From positions 124,001 to 188,000 of the forward strand of contig CAZVPI010000002.1 in the NCBI GenBank assembly GCA_964628035.1: DNA of 64,000 bases, read 5' to 3'. Positions 1 to 9,890 of the stretch are shown piece after piece. The notes below the pieces were generated by a model. It made no database searches and had not been told where the DNA came from. It saw only the letters and a list, made by a program, of their open reading frames with translations. Numbering within the stretch: the stretch's first letter is position 1; each line of letters opens with the position of its first letter. The position numbers and the translations under genes are program-made. Source of the DNA: UBA2199 sp964628035 (GTDB lineage: Bacteria > Acidobacteriota > Aminicenantia > UBA2199).

Positions 1-2
1 CG

Positions 3-497
3 GGCGACAACGTGCTCATCAGCGGCGTCATCTATACCGGGCGCGACGCCGCACACAAAAAACTGGCCGACCTGATCGCCGCCGGAGCGGCCCTGCCCTT
101 CGACCTGCGCGGACAGGTCATTTTTTATGTCGGCCCCACTCCGGCCCGACCCGGCCGGCCCATCGGCTCGGCCGGGCCGACCACCAGCTACCGCATGGAC
201 GCCTATGCCCCGGCCCTGCATGAGCTGGGCCTGAAGGCATCGATCGGCAAGGGGTCGCGCAGCGCCGAGGTGAAGGAGTCCCTGAAGAAGCACAAAGCCG
301 TGTACCTGGCCGTGACCGGCGGCGCCGCCGCCCTGGTCTTCAAGAGCATCCGCCGGGCCGACGTGGTGGCCTATCCGGAACTCGGCCCCGAGGCCATCCA
401 GAGGCTCGAGGTCGAGGACTTCCCGGCCCAGGTGATCAACGACATGTACGGAGGCGACATCTACGAGGAGGGCCGCAGACAGTACGAGAGGAAGTAG
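3..497 (+). CDS. Fumarate hydratase class I, beta (C-terminal) subunit, 5' truncated by window edge
   Basis: This is the C-terminal domain of a class I (4Fe-4S) fumarase, which interconverts fumarate and malate in the TCA cycle. The reading frame is open to the left edge (codons for G, D, N precede the first GTG at 12), so the true start lies outside the window. Family landmarks are ISGVIYTGRDAAHK at the front, the GPTTSYRMD loop and the IGKGSRS segment. It is followed after 9 bases by sucC and sucD, which makes a TCA operon. A tartrate dehydratase beta subunit is the main alternative; the sucCD neighbours favour fumarase. Confidence 0.9.
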   Translation, partial: GDNVLISGVIYTGRDAAHKKLADLIAAGAALPFDLRGQVIFYVGPTPARPGRPIGSAGPTTSYRMDAYAPALHELGLKASIGKGSRSAEVKESLKKHKAVYLAVTGGAAALVFKSIRRADVVAYPELGPEAIQRLEVEDFPAQVINDMYGGDIYEEGRRQYERK

Positions 498-506
498 GGG
501 CAGGCC

Positions 507-1670
<1,164 letters not shown>

Positions 1671-1672
1671 CC

Positions 1673-2542
1673 ATGGCCATCCTTATCGACGAGAGATCGC
1701 GTGTGATCGTCCAGGGCTTCACCGGCCGCGAGGGGACGTTCCACGCCGCGCAGATGATTGAATACGGCACCCAGGTGGTCGGCGGCGTCACCCCGGGCAA
1801 GGGCGGGCAGAGCCACCTGCAGCGGCCGGTGTTCGACACCGTGGCCCAGGCGGTGCAGGCCACCGCGGCCGACGTGTCGGTCCTTTTCGTGCCGGCGGCG
1901 TCCGCCGCCGACGCCATCGTCGAGGCCGCCCAGGCCGGCATCGCCCTGATCGTCTGCATCAGCGAGGGCGTGCCGGCTCTGGACATGGTGCGGGTGAAGG
2001 CCTTCCTGCGCACGACGCGCGCGCGGCTGATCGGCCCCAACTGCCCGGGCGTCATCTCCCCCGGGCGCAGCAAGGCGGGCATCATGCCCTCGCGCATCCA
2101 CCGCCCGGGGGCGGTGGGCATCGTCTCGCGCTCGGGGACCCTGACCTACGTGGCCGTGGACCAGATCAGCGGCCAGGGCCTCGGCCAGTCGACCTGCGTC
2201 GGCATCGGCGGCGACCCGGTCATCGGCACCACCTTCGTCGAGGCCCTGGAGCTGTTCCGCGACGACGGCCAGACCGAGGCGGTGGTCATGATCGGCGAGA
2301 TCGGCGGCAGCCAGGAAGAGCAGGCCGCCGAGTACATCGGCCGCGGCTTTCCCAAGCCGGTCATCTCCTTCATCGCCGGCCAGACGGCCCCGCCGGGCCG
2401 GCGCATGGGGCATGCCGGGGCCATCATCTACGGAGGCCGCGGAACGGCGGCCGAGAAGATGGAGGTCCTGCGCGGCCAAGGCGTGCGGGTGGTGGACAAT
2501 CCGGCCGAGATCGGCCGCGAAGTGAAGCGGGCGCTGGCCTGA
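1673..2542 (+). CDS. sucD: Succinyl-CoA synthetase (ADP-forming) alpha subunit
   Basis: The alpha subunit binds CoA and carries the phosphohistidine. The N-terminus MAILIDERSRVIVQGFTG matches the family start closely, so the ATG at 1673 is preferred over the GTG at 1667 in the same frame. PGKGG lies near residue 40. The catalytic histidine is in RRMGHAGAIIYGG near residue 245. At about 290 residues it has full family length. It lies 2 bases after sucC and closes the visible TCA operon. Confidence 0.97.
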   Translation: MAILIDERSRVIVQGFTGREGTFHAAQMIEYGTQVVGGVTPGKGGQSHLQRPVFDTVAQAVQATAADVSVLFVPAASAADAIVEAAQAGIALIVCISEGVPALDMVRVKAFLRTTRARLIGPNCPGVISPGRSKAGIMPSRIHRPGAVGIVSRSGTLTYVAVDQISGQGLGQSTCVGIGGDPVIGTTFVEALELFRDDGQTEAVVMIGEIGGSQEEQAAEYIGRGFPKPVISFIAGQTAPPGRRMGHAGAIIYGGRGTAAEKMEVLRGQGVRVVDNPAEIGREVKRALA

Positions 2543-2572
2543 CCCGGCGGCGCGGCGCCAAGGAGGCGAACG

Positions 2573-2932
2573 ATGAATCGCGAAACGGGGAGAATGACCT
2601 TCCTGAGCCTGGTGGCCGTGGCCATCCTGGCCGTGGGCGGCTTCATGGCCTACAAGTACGTCGGCAGCAACCTGGAGAAGAAGCAGATCAAGAAGGAAGT
2701 GTTCGACACCGTGGGCATCGCCCGCGGCAGCAGCCTCGAGGAGGGCTCGCTGAAGGAGGTCATCGAGGGCGTGCTGGCCAAGCATGACGTCGAAGTCCTC
2801 GACGTGGCGGTGGAGACCCAGGGCGGAACGATCCGCTACTACTTCTCCTACCGCCAGACGGTCAACTACCTGTTCTTCCAGCGCAGCGAGACCGTCGAGG
2901 TCGCCGACGAAATGGACAGCTACGGCGGCTGA
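2573..2932 (+). CDS. Small membrane-anchored protein of unknown function
   Basis: I do not recognise this 119-residue protein. It has a short polar N-terminus, one hydrophobic segment at about residues 9-28 and then a charged soluble tail (LEKKQIKKEVF onward) with an alternating beta-like stretch near TIRYYFSYRQTVNYLFF. It looks like a single-pass protein with its C-terminal domain outside the cytoplasm. The start at 2573 has a clear AAGGAGG ribosome-binding site. It follows sucD by 30 bases and may be cotranscribed, but no functional link to the TCA genes is evident. Confidence 0.75.
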   Translation: MNRETGRMTFLSLVAVAILAVGGFMAYKYVGSNLEKKQIKKEVFDTVGIARGSSLEEGSLKEVIEGVLAKHDVEVLDVAVETQGGTIRYYFSYRQTVNYLFFQRSETVEVADEMDSYGG

Positions 2933-2948
2933 GGCGCGACCGCGGCTC

Positions 2949-2976
2949 TTGATTTTTCCGCGCGCTTTCGTATAGT
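2949..2976 (+). promoter_or_regulatory. Sigma-70-type promoter for the beta-barrel gene at 2996
   Basis: TTGATT (2949-2954), a 16-base spacer, then TATAGT (2971-2976). Transcription would begin near 2983, just ahead of the AGGAGGA ribosome-binding site. Confidence 0.6.
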
Positions 2977-2995
2977 GTGCGGCAGGAGGAAACGA

Positions 2996-3511
2996 ATGAA
3001 AAAACTGATGCTCATCGTGGTGACCATGGCCCTGCTGGCGCCGGCCGGCTTCGCCGCCGGCGGCAAGGAGAAGGCCGAGATGCAGGTATTCGGCGACCTG
3101 GGTCTGGCCGTATCCGATTTCGAGGGGCTCTTCTTCGACGCCGGGTTCCAGTACGGCTTCACCCCCAAGCTGTTCGGCGAGGCTCTCTTCGAGAAATATT
3201 TCAGCCCGGCCGGCGGCGGGGTGGATTCCAGCGCCTGGGGCCTGAACCTCAACGGCGTCTACAAGCACGGCCTGTCCGACAAGCTCGCCGCCTTCGCCAA
3301 GGCCGGCGTCTGCCTGATCAGCACGTCGGTCACGTTCATGGGCTTCAAGGGCAGCAATTCCGACCTGGGCTTCAACCTGGGCGGCGGCGTGGAGTACGCC
3401 CTGAACGAGAAGATGGGGGTGCGCGGCGGAGCGACCCTCAAGCTCTCCTTCGCCGAGGGGGAGACCGGCACCTTCTTCAAATTGTACGGCGGGTTTTATT
3501 ACGGGCTGTAG
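2996..3511 (+). CDS. Secreted outer-membrane beta-barrel-like protein
   Basis: This 171-residue protein begins with a clear signal peptide (MKKLMLIVVTMALLAPAGFA, cut near AGG). The mature part alternates glycine/aromatic-rich strands and ends KLYGGFYYGL, a C-terminal aromatic strand typical of small outer-membrane barrels of the OmpW/OprF-like opacity class. The ATG at 2996 is chosen over the GTG at 2975 because AGGAGGA precedes it and the signal peptide begins there. It has its own promoter and a strong downstream terminator, so it is a single-gene unit. Ligand and role are unknown. A second small barrel protein lies at 5112. Confidence 0.75.
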   Translation: MKKLMLIVVTMALLAPAGFAAGGKEKAEMQVFGDLGLAVSDFEGLFFDAGFQYGFTPKLFGEALFEKYFSPAGGGVDSSAWGLNLNGVYKHGLSDKLAAFAKAGVCLISTSVTFMGFKGSNSDLGFNLGGGVEYALNEKMGVRGGATLKLSFAEGETGTFFKLYGGFYYGL

Positions 3512-3534
3512 GGCCTGAGTTCACGTTCGTTGCG

Positions 3535-3563
3535 GAGGCCGGCGCTGCCGGCCTCTTTTTTTT
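3535..3563 (+). terminator. Rho-independent terminator
   Basis: A perfect 9-bp stem (GAGGCCGGC / GCCGGCCTC) with a 3-base loop is followed by eight T (3556-3563). It ends the beta-barrel transcript. The T run touches the stop codon of the convergent recO gene. Confidence 0.92.
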
Positions 3564-4300
3564 CAGCGGAAGGCGGGGAGATAGCGGCGCGAGCGCACGG
3601 TGAATTCGCCGTGGTGCTCGACCTTGGCCGTCAACACGCGGGTCAGCCCGCGCGGGTCGAAGCGTCCCGACCAAGCCGGACAGGCGGCCGGCGGATGAAC
3701 GGCGGTCCAGGCGACGAATTCCAGCTCCTCCTGCGCCAGGGACCAGGGTTCGTCGCGGCGGCAGTCGCCGCACAGCAGCCCGCGGAAATCGCTGCGCAGC
3801 CAGCCCCGCTCGAGGCCGCGGCGGCCGCAGGAGACGCAGCGCCGGGGATGGAAGAGAAGCCCCTCGCTGCGCAGCAGCCAGGTCATGAAATAGGGCAGCA
3901 GCCAGTCGCTGGCCACCCCGCGCTCGCGCGCGCCCAGCACCGCCAGCAGCAGCTTGTAGATGCGCGTGTCGCGCTGGCCGGGCTGCAGGAAGCGCAGCGT
4001 GATTTCCGCAAGGAAAAAGAAGGAAAACAGGTCCCCGGCCCCCGAGACCACCGGGAAGAAGCTGTGGCGGATCTCCCCCTTGCTGAGCGTGGCCAGTTCG
4101 CGGTCCTCGCGCCAGTAATAGTGGAAGTCGCCGTCGGTGAAGGGCTCCAAGAGCGACCCGAAGCGGTTCTTCATCCGCGCCGCGCCCGGCGCCACAGCCT
4201 TCAACAGGCCCTGCTCGGCCGTAAGCAGCGTGACCAGCTTGTCCTGCTCGTTCAGCGGCGAAACGGCCAGGACCAGCGCCGGGGTCGATGACTGGGGCAT
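3563..4300 (-). CDS. recO: DNA repair protein RecO
   Basis: RecO anneals complementary DNA strands and, with RecR, loads RecA. This protein has 245 residues. The N-terminal OB-fold begins TPALVLAVSPLNEQDKLVTLL. The central helical domain carries the zinc-binding cysteines CVSCG and CGDC near residues 137 and 158. It lies 24 bases downstream of a LysE-type exporter gene on the same strand and is probably cotranscribed with it. The assignment rests on the N-terminal pattern and the paired CxxC motifs. Confidence 0.85.
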   Translation of the reverse strand: MPQSSTPALVLAVSPLNEQDKLVTLLTAEQGLLKAVAPGAARMKNRFGSLLEPFTDGDFHYYWREDRELATLSKGEIRHSFFPVVSGAGDLFSFFFLAEITLRFLQPGQRDTRIYKLLLAVLGARERGVASDWLLPYFMTWLLRSEGLLFHPRRCVSCGRRGLERGWLRSDFRGLLCGDCRRDEPWSLAQEELEFVAWTAVHPPAACPAWSGRFDPRGLTRVLTAKVEHHGEFTVRSRRYLPAFR

Positions 4301-4324
4301 GGCCGCAAAGGGCGCGCCGGCCGT

Positions 4325-5020
4325 TCAGCGGGGCCCTGGGGCCAAGAACAGGGCCTTGAGCCCGAAATACAGGAAATACAGGCTGAAGGCGATCAGGACG
4401 TACCCCAGCACGCGGATGACCCGGCGCGTGTTGTGGGGCAGGCAGAGCGATTTCACCCGGTGGGTGATGAGGATGATCAGGACGAAATAGGAGAAGGCGC
4501 CGAAGACGATGACCGCCTGGAAGAGGATGATGTAGTTCAGGGACAGCGGGATATAGACATGGAGCTTTTTCAGGAAGGAAAGGGCGATCACCCAGGAGGC
4601 GATCCCCAGGGGGTTGACCAGCACCATCAGCAGCCCCTGCAGGAAGGCCCAGCGTTTCCTCTGGATCCGGGAGACGATGGCCTCCTCCTTCTTCTCGATC
4701 TCCTCGATGCGCTCGAGGAAGCGGGCGTCCTTGAGGGCCAGCAGCCCCAGGACGAAGGTGATGGCGGCGGTGACCAGCAGGAAGATCCCCTCCAGGCTGA
4801 GATTGTAGCCGTTCTTCAGGAAGGGGGTGATGCCGAAGAAGGCCGCCATGGCCCAGACCGAGTCGCCCAGGGCGGCGCCCAGGGCCAGGCTCAGGGCCTG
4901 GGCGTACTCCTTCTTGACGGCGCGCTGGAAGACCTGCAGGTTCACCGGGCCGATGGGGATGCAGAGGAAGAAGCTAACGAAGAAGCAGCCGAGGTAGAAC
5001 AGCAGGTAGGTCAGCCACAT
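4325..5020 (-). CDS. LysE/RhtB-family membrane exporter
   Basis: Multi-pass membrane protein of about 231 residues with six hydrophobic segments. Near the N-terminus is CIPIGPVNLQVFQRA, the PGPxN-like motif of LysE-type amino-acid and metabolite exporters. A charged cytosolic loop (LERIEEIEKKEE) separates the two halves. The start is placed at the second methionine (5020, MWLTYLLFYLG) because the promoter -10 at 5028-5033 overlaps the upstream ATG at 5029, which could not then be transcribed; the mRNA would be leaderless. The substrate cannot be told from sequence. Confidence 0.8.
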   Translation of the reverse strand: MWLTYLLFYLGCFFVSFFLCIPIGPVNLQVFQRAVKKEYAQALSLALGAALGDSVWAMAAFFGITPFLKNGYNLSLEGIFLLVTAAITFVLGLLALKDARFLERIEEIEKKEEAIVSRIQRKRWAFLQGLLMVLVNPLGIASWVIALSFLKKLHVYIPLSLNYIILFQAVIVFGAFSYFVLIILITHRVKSLCLPHNTRRVIRVLGYVLIAFSLYFLYFGLKALFLAPGPR

Positions 5021-5027
5021 TGCGGCC

Positions 5028-5057
5028 ATTGTACTTGAGGGCGAGGAGGCCTGTCAA
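5028..5057 (-). promoter_or_regulatory. Promoter for the LysE-recO operon (leaderless)
   Basis: Read on the minus strand: TTGACA (5057-5052), an 18-base spacer, TACAAT (5033-5028). The expected transcription start is at 5021, one base before the ATG at 5020. Confidence 0.75.
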
Positions 5058-5061
5058 CCGC

Positions 5062-5090
5062 TTGCGGCAAATATTTTTTTGTGCTACATA
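5062..5090 (+). promoter_or_regulatory. Promoter for the beta-barrel gene at 5112
   Basis: TTGCGG (5062-5067), a 17-base spacer, TACATA (5085-5090) with TGC just before it (extended -10). It is divergent from the LysE promoter, with only 4 bases between the two -35 boxes. Confidence 0.65.
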
Positions 5091-5111
5091 GCGTCCGAAA
5101 AGGAGGACATC

Positions 5112-5600
5112 ATGAGCCGAAACAAACGGATTGTCCTGTGGTTGATTTCCTTTCTTTTGGCCGCGTCCGCCGCGGCCGCACCGCGCCGCGTCCCGCGCCA
5201 TCCCGCCGCCCTGCACCAGGGCGACCTGCTGCTGACCCCCGAGATCGTCTTCGTCTACCACACCACCAGCCTCGGCGGCAATCTGGAGTACATGCTCAAG
5301 CCCAACCTCAGCCTGGGTGGCGACCTGTTGTTGTTCCTCGAGGGCAGCGGCGGCATGATCGTCTCGCCCGACATCGCCTTCCATTTCCCCGTCAACGTGG
5401 AAAAGCTCGACGTGTTCGCCGGCGCCGGGCCGGCGCTGGCCTTCGGCTTCGGCGGCGGCGAATCGGAATTCGGGTTCAAGCCCTTCGGCGGAGCCCGCTA
5501 CTACTTTTCCCCCAAGCTCGCGGCTTATTTCAAGCTGCTGGCCTTCATCGGCAGCGGTTCGTCCTTCGGCGGCGCCTTCGGCGTGACCCTGCGGCCCTAG
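5112..5600 (+). CDS. Small secreted outer-membrane beta-barrel-like protein
   Basis: A 162-residue protein with a signal peptide (SRNKRIVLWLISFLLAASAAAA, shown from residue 2 to about 23 in the reading frame) and a glycine/phenylalanine-rich body of alternating strands that ends FGGAFGVTLRP. The start at 5112 has AGGAGG seven bases upstream. It resembles the barrel protein at 2996 in style but not closely in sequence. It has its own promoter and converges with feoB, which ends 15 bases away. Function unknown. Confidence 0.7.
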   Translation: MSRNKRIVLWLISFLLAASAAAAPRRVPRHPAALHQGDLLLTPEIVFVYHTTSLGGNLEYMLKPNLSLGGDLLLFLEGSGGMIVSPDIAFHFPVNVEKLDVFAGAGPALAFGFGGGESEFGFKPFGGARYYFSPKLAAYFKLLAFIGSGSSFGGAFGVTLRP

Positions 5601-5615
5601 CGGCTGAACGGGCCG

Positions 5616-7532
5616 TTATAGGAGTGCGAACAGCAGCTTGATCAGCCAGGCCGCGGACGCGGCCACGGCCACGCTGATGCCGGCCGCGGCGCCGGCGATG
5701 CGCCAGCCGAACTCGCGGCCCATGACCACGAAGGTGCTGAGGCAGGGAAAGTAGAGGGTCACGAAGATCAGGAAGACCACGGCCTGGCCGGGGTCCAGCG
5801 GCAGCTGCGCCAGCGAGGCGGCGCCCAGGGCCTGCTGGGCCATGACCACGATCAGTTCCTTGCGGAAAAACCCGAACACCAGGGGAGCGCCCAGCGCCGC
5901 CGGCAGCCCCAGCAGTCCGTCCAGCAGGGGCGCCAGCAGCCGGTCGATCACCGGGCGCAGGTCCAGCCGCTCCAGCCAGGCCATGGCCGCGCTGCCCAGC
6001 AGCAGCAAGGGCACCACCGAGAAGGCGAACTCCTTCAGCTGCCGGCCGCTGGCGGAGAGGGCGTTGCGCAGGGACGGCCTGCGCAGGTCGGGGATCTCCA
6101 TGATCAGGCCGCCGGGCCTGGCCAGGAACAGCGAGAGCAACCTGCCGGTGATTCCGATCACCAGCAGGACGAAGGCGTAGACCGCCAGCGCCCAGAGCGG
6201 CCCGGCCAGGGCGGCGCTGACGGCGAAGATGACGGCGCTGCGCGCCGAGCAGGGGATGAAGGGCAGGAGCAGCGCGCTCAGGACGCGGTCACGGCGGTTT
6301 TCCAGGATGCGCGTGGCGTACAGGGCCGGCGCGGTGCAGCCGAAGCCGAGGACGAAGGCGGCCACCGACTTGCCGTGCAGGCCGACACGGTGCAGCAGGC
6401 CGTCGAGGAGAAAGGCGACGCGCGACAGGTACCCCGAATCCTCGAAAACGGCCTGCAGCAGGATGAGCGGCAGGAAATAGGGCAGGACGATCCCCAGGGC
6501 GCCGGCCAGCCCCTGGGTGACGCCGTCGGCCGTCAGCCAGAGAGGGTCGGAGAAATGGCGCAGGGGTAGCAGCAGCTCACGGCCCCGCTGCAGCCAGGGA
6601 TCCAGCAAGCGCGAGAACAGCCCGCCGGCGGCGTAAATGACCGCGAAGAAGGCGAGAAAATACGCGGCCAGGAACAGGCGCCCGATCAGCGGGTGCAGCA
6701 GGAAGCGGTCCATGCGGTCGTGCAGGTGGATCGTCTTGCGCGGAACGAACTCGCACGCCTCCTCGCTCAGCTTCATGGCCCGGTGATGGCGCTCGCAGGA
6801 GATGGTCTCGAAGCACTCCAGCCCGTGAAGGTCCTGGATGGCGGCCCTGGCCGCCGCGAGCTCGGCTTCCAGGCCGCGCAGCCACGGCCCGGGGACCATG
6901 GCGGGGTTTTCGATGGCCTTGATGGCGTAGAAGCGGCGGCTGCCGTTGCGGCCCGGCCCCGGCTCGGGGAGGGCGGCGGCCGCCTTCTGCACCAGCGCCT
7001 CGATGTGGGCGGTGAAGGGCCGCGGTCGGGGCCGGGGCGGAGCGGATTCCAGCAGCCGCAGCGAGCGCTCCATCAGCTGCCGCACCCCCTTGCCGTGCAG
7101 GGCGGACGTGGCCACGACCGGCACGCCCAGCTGCTGCTCCAGCTTGTCGCCGTCGACGCGCAGGCCGCGCTTTTCGGCCTCGTCCTGCATGTTGAGCGCG
7201 ACCACCATGGGCAGGCCCAGTTCCTGCAGCTCGCAGGTCAGCTCCAGGCTGCGCGCCAGCTGGGTGGAGTCGACCACGTTGACCACCAGGTCGACGGGCT
7301 GGCCCAGGAGGTGGTCGCGGGTGAGGCGCTCGGCCTCGTCGGCGGCGTTCAGGGAATAGGTGCCGGGCAGGTCCAGGAGTTGGAAGGCGCGACCGTCCAG
7401 CTGCACGAGGCTCTGGGTCAGGCGCACGCTGGTGCCGGCGAAATTGCCGGCCGCCGACTTGATGTCGGACAGGACGTTGAACAAGGTGCTCTTGCCGGCG
7501 TTGGGCTGGCCGACCAGGACGATTTTATTCAC
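5616..7532 (-). CDS. feoB: Ferrous iron transport protein B
   Basis: FeoB imports Fe(II) across the inner membrane. This 638-residue protein starts with a G-protein domain: GQPNAGKST (G1, residues 8-16), DLPGTYSL (G3), NMQD (G4) and SALHGKG (G5). A helical linker of about 120 residues follows, then a polytopic membrane domain from about residue 283. The two gate regions are visible as LGFGCTAPALYATRILENRRDR and PFIPCSARSAV; the usual PFxSCxARLP form of the latter is slightly changed. It overlaps feoA by 8 bases. It is shorter than the enterobacterial protein but complete. Confidence 0.95.
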   Translation of the reverse strand: MNKIVLVGQPNAGKSTLFNVLSDIKSAAGNFAGTSVRLTQSLVQLDGRAFQLLDLPGTYSLNAADEAERLTRDHLLGQPVDLVVNVVDSTQLARSLELTCELQELGLPMVVALNMQDEAEKRGLRVDGDKLEQQLGVPVVATSALHGKGVRQLMERSLRLLESAPPRPRPRPFTAHIEALVQKAAAALPEPGPGRNGSRRFYAIKAIENPAMVPGPWLRGLEAELAAARAAIQDLHGLECFETISCERHHRAMKLSEEACEFVPRKTIHLHDRMDRFLLHPLIGRLFLAAYFLAFFAVIYAAGGLFSRLLDPWLQRGRELLLPLRHFSDPLWLTADGVTQGLAGALGIVLPYFLPLILLQAVFEDSGYLSRVAFLLDGLLHRVGLHGKSVAAFVLGFGCTAPALYATRILENRRDRVLSALLLPFIPCSARSAVIFAVSAALAGPLWALAVYAFVLLVIGITGRLLSLFLARPGGLIMEIPDLRRPSLRNALSASGRQLKEFAFSVVPLLLLGSAAMAWLERLDLRPVIDRLLAPLLDGLLGLPAALGAPLVFGFFRKELIVVMAQQALGAASLAQLPLDPGQAVVFLIFVTLYFPCLSTFVVMGREFGWRIAGAAAGISVAVAASAAWLIKLLFALL

Positions 7533-7770
7533 GGGCGTCGGCCACCAGGATCCGGCGCGCCAGCCCCTGGCCGATGGCGATCTTGCTCGAGCGCGTGGTC
7601 AGGTTGCGGATCAGGACCGGGCTCCAGTGCGGCTCGTTGAGCTTGAGGATGGTGTCGCCCACGTGCAGCCCCATGGCCAGGAACTTGCGCTTGGCCTCCT
7701 GGCCGGCCGAGAAATCGACGATGCGCTGGGGGATGTCGCGGGGAGCGAGGATCAAGGGCAATGGATTCAT
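7525..7770 (-). CDS. feoA: FeoA family SH3-like protein
   Basis: A small cytosolic partner of FeoB, 81 residues, with an SH3-like fold. The landmark LAMGLHVGDTILKLN (residues 31-45) and the ending GQGLARRILV are typical of FeoA. It is the first gene of the feoAB operon and overlaps feoB by 8 bases. The only usable ATG (7770) lies 6 bases beyond the -10 box, so the message should be leaderless and has no room for a Shine-Dalgarno sequence. Confidence 0.9.
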   Translation of the reverse strand: MNPLPLILAPRDIPQRIVDFSAGQEAKRKFLAMGLHVGDTILKLNEPHWSPVLIRNLTTRSSKIAIGQGLARRILVADARE

Positions 7771-7775
7771 CCAAT

Positions 7776-7804
7776 ATTATAATGCATCTGCGTCGCGCCG
7801 TCAA
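7776..7804 (-). promoter_or_regulatory. Promoter for feoAB (leaderless)
   Basis: Minus strand: TTGACG (7804-7799), a 17-base spacer, TATAAT (7781-7776). The -10 ends 6 bases before the feoA ATG. I see no clear Fur-box palindrome over it. Confidence 0.8.
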
Positions 7805-7808
7805 CGGC

Positions 7809-7837
7809 TTGCCCGCGCGCCCGACTTGCGCTACAAT
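7809..7837 (+). promoter_or_regulatory. Promoter for the UDP-glucuronate decarboxylase gene
   Basis: TTGCCC (7809-7814), a 17-base spacer, TACAAT (7832-7837). The start would be near 7844, giving a 24-base leader with GAGGAG. It is back-to-back with the feoA promoter; only 4 bases separate the -35 boxes. Confidence 0.75.
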
Positions 7838-7867
7838 GGCGGCCGGAACGTTGTGAGGAGGGCCGAC

Positions 7868-8800
<933 letters not shown>

Positions 8801-8853
8801 CGGCCGGGCCAGTGCGCCCGGCGCTTGCCGTCCCATAGATCATGGAGGTCCGC

Positions 8854-9861
8854 ATGAAAAGACATGTCGCCGTCACCGCCGTGCTGCTGCTGGCGTCCGC
8901 CCTCGCCCTGGCCGCCGCCCCGGCCGCCGAAACGAAGCTTTCCAAGAAGGCCCAGAAGCTGATGGCCAAGGCCGAGGAGGCCATCCGCGAAAAGCAGAGC
9001 GGCCAGGCCCTCGAGTTGCTGCAGCAGATCGTCGTCCTGGAGCCCGAGAGCGCCAAGGTGCGCTATTACCTGGGCGTGCTGCTGCAGCAGAACGGCCGCC
9101 TCGACGAGGCCATCCCCGAGGTCGAGGCGGCGCTGCGCCTCCAGGCCGATTACCCCAACGCCCGGCCGTTCCTGGCTAAGGTGCTGCTCGAGGCCGGCCG
9201 CGAGGCCAATGCCCGGCAGGAATTCGCCAAGTCCAACGGCTACCTGCTCAAGCTGGTCGACTTGGACCCGGCCGGAGGGGAGAGCGGCGACGTGCTGGCC
9301 ATGGCCCATTTCCTGCTCGGCTTCAATTTTTTCAACCTCAAGCAGTCCGCCGAGGCGCGCGGCCACTTCGCCAAAAGCCTGGCCGTCGAAGGCGGGAGCG
9401 CTGGCCGCTCCGAGCTGGTCGCCAACGCCACCTATTTCCTCGGCATGATCGACTACATGGAGAACCGCTTCGTTGACTCGGTGCAGAGCTTCAAGAAGTA
9501 CCTGAGCCTCTTCGAGGCGGCCGAGGACAAGCCCGAGTTTTTCGGCCACGCCAATTACTTCGTCGGCGCCAACCTCTTCCGCATGCTCGAGGCGCGGGTG
9601 GCCATGGGGGAGATGAAGGACGTCGCGGCCGCGACCGACGAGATCATTCCCTATCTGGAAAGAGCCATCGCCGCCGGAATCCCCAGCGAGGATCCGCACA
9701 TCATGCTGGGCAACTGCTATGTCTACCGCAACCAAGTCGAGCAGGCCATCGAGACCTACGAGGCCCTGATCGCCGCCTTCCCGCAGTCGCCCCAGCTGGA
9801 GAATTACAAGGTGTTCCTGGCCGAGCTGCAGAAGAGCCGCCCCAAGGCGAAAGCGAAGTAG
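8854..9861 (+). CDS. Secreted TPR-repeat protein
   Basis: A 335-residue protein with a signal peptide (MKRHVAVTAVLLLASALALA, cut near APAAE). Tetratricopeptide-type helices follow, clearest at about residues 48-110 (ALELLQQIVVLEPES, LGVLLQQNGRLDEA). The rest is helical with YFLG repeats, and it ends in a basic KAKAK tail. The ATG at 8854 is preferred over that at 8842 because GGAGG sits 5 bases before it. It is probably a periplasmic scaffold; partners are unknown. It precedes tgt by 29 bases. Confidence 0.8.
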   Translation: MKRHVAVTAVLLLASALALAAAPAAETKLSKKAQKLMAKAEEAIREKQSGQALELLQQIVVLEPESAKVRYYLGVLLQQNGRLDEAIPEVEAALRLQADYPNARPFLAKVLLEAGREANARQEFAKSNGYLLKLVDLDPAGGESGDVLAMAHFLLGFNFFNLKQSAEARGHFAKSLAVEGGSAGRSELVANATYFLGMIDYMENRFVDSVQSFKKYLSLFEAAEDKPEFFGHANYFVGANLFRMLEARVAMGEMKDVAAATDEIIPYLERAIAAGIPSEDPHIMLGNCYVYRNQVEQAIETYEALIAAFPQSPQLENYKVFLAELQKSRPKAKAK

Positions 9862-9890
9862 AGCGGGCCCCCGCGGCCGGCAGTCGATCC

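Noticed and set aside
8802..8822. GCCGGGC / GCCCGGC hairpin after the UDP-glucuronate decarboxylase gene
   Set aside because: The stem is good but no T tract follows, so it is not called a terminator.
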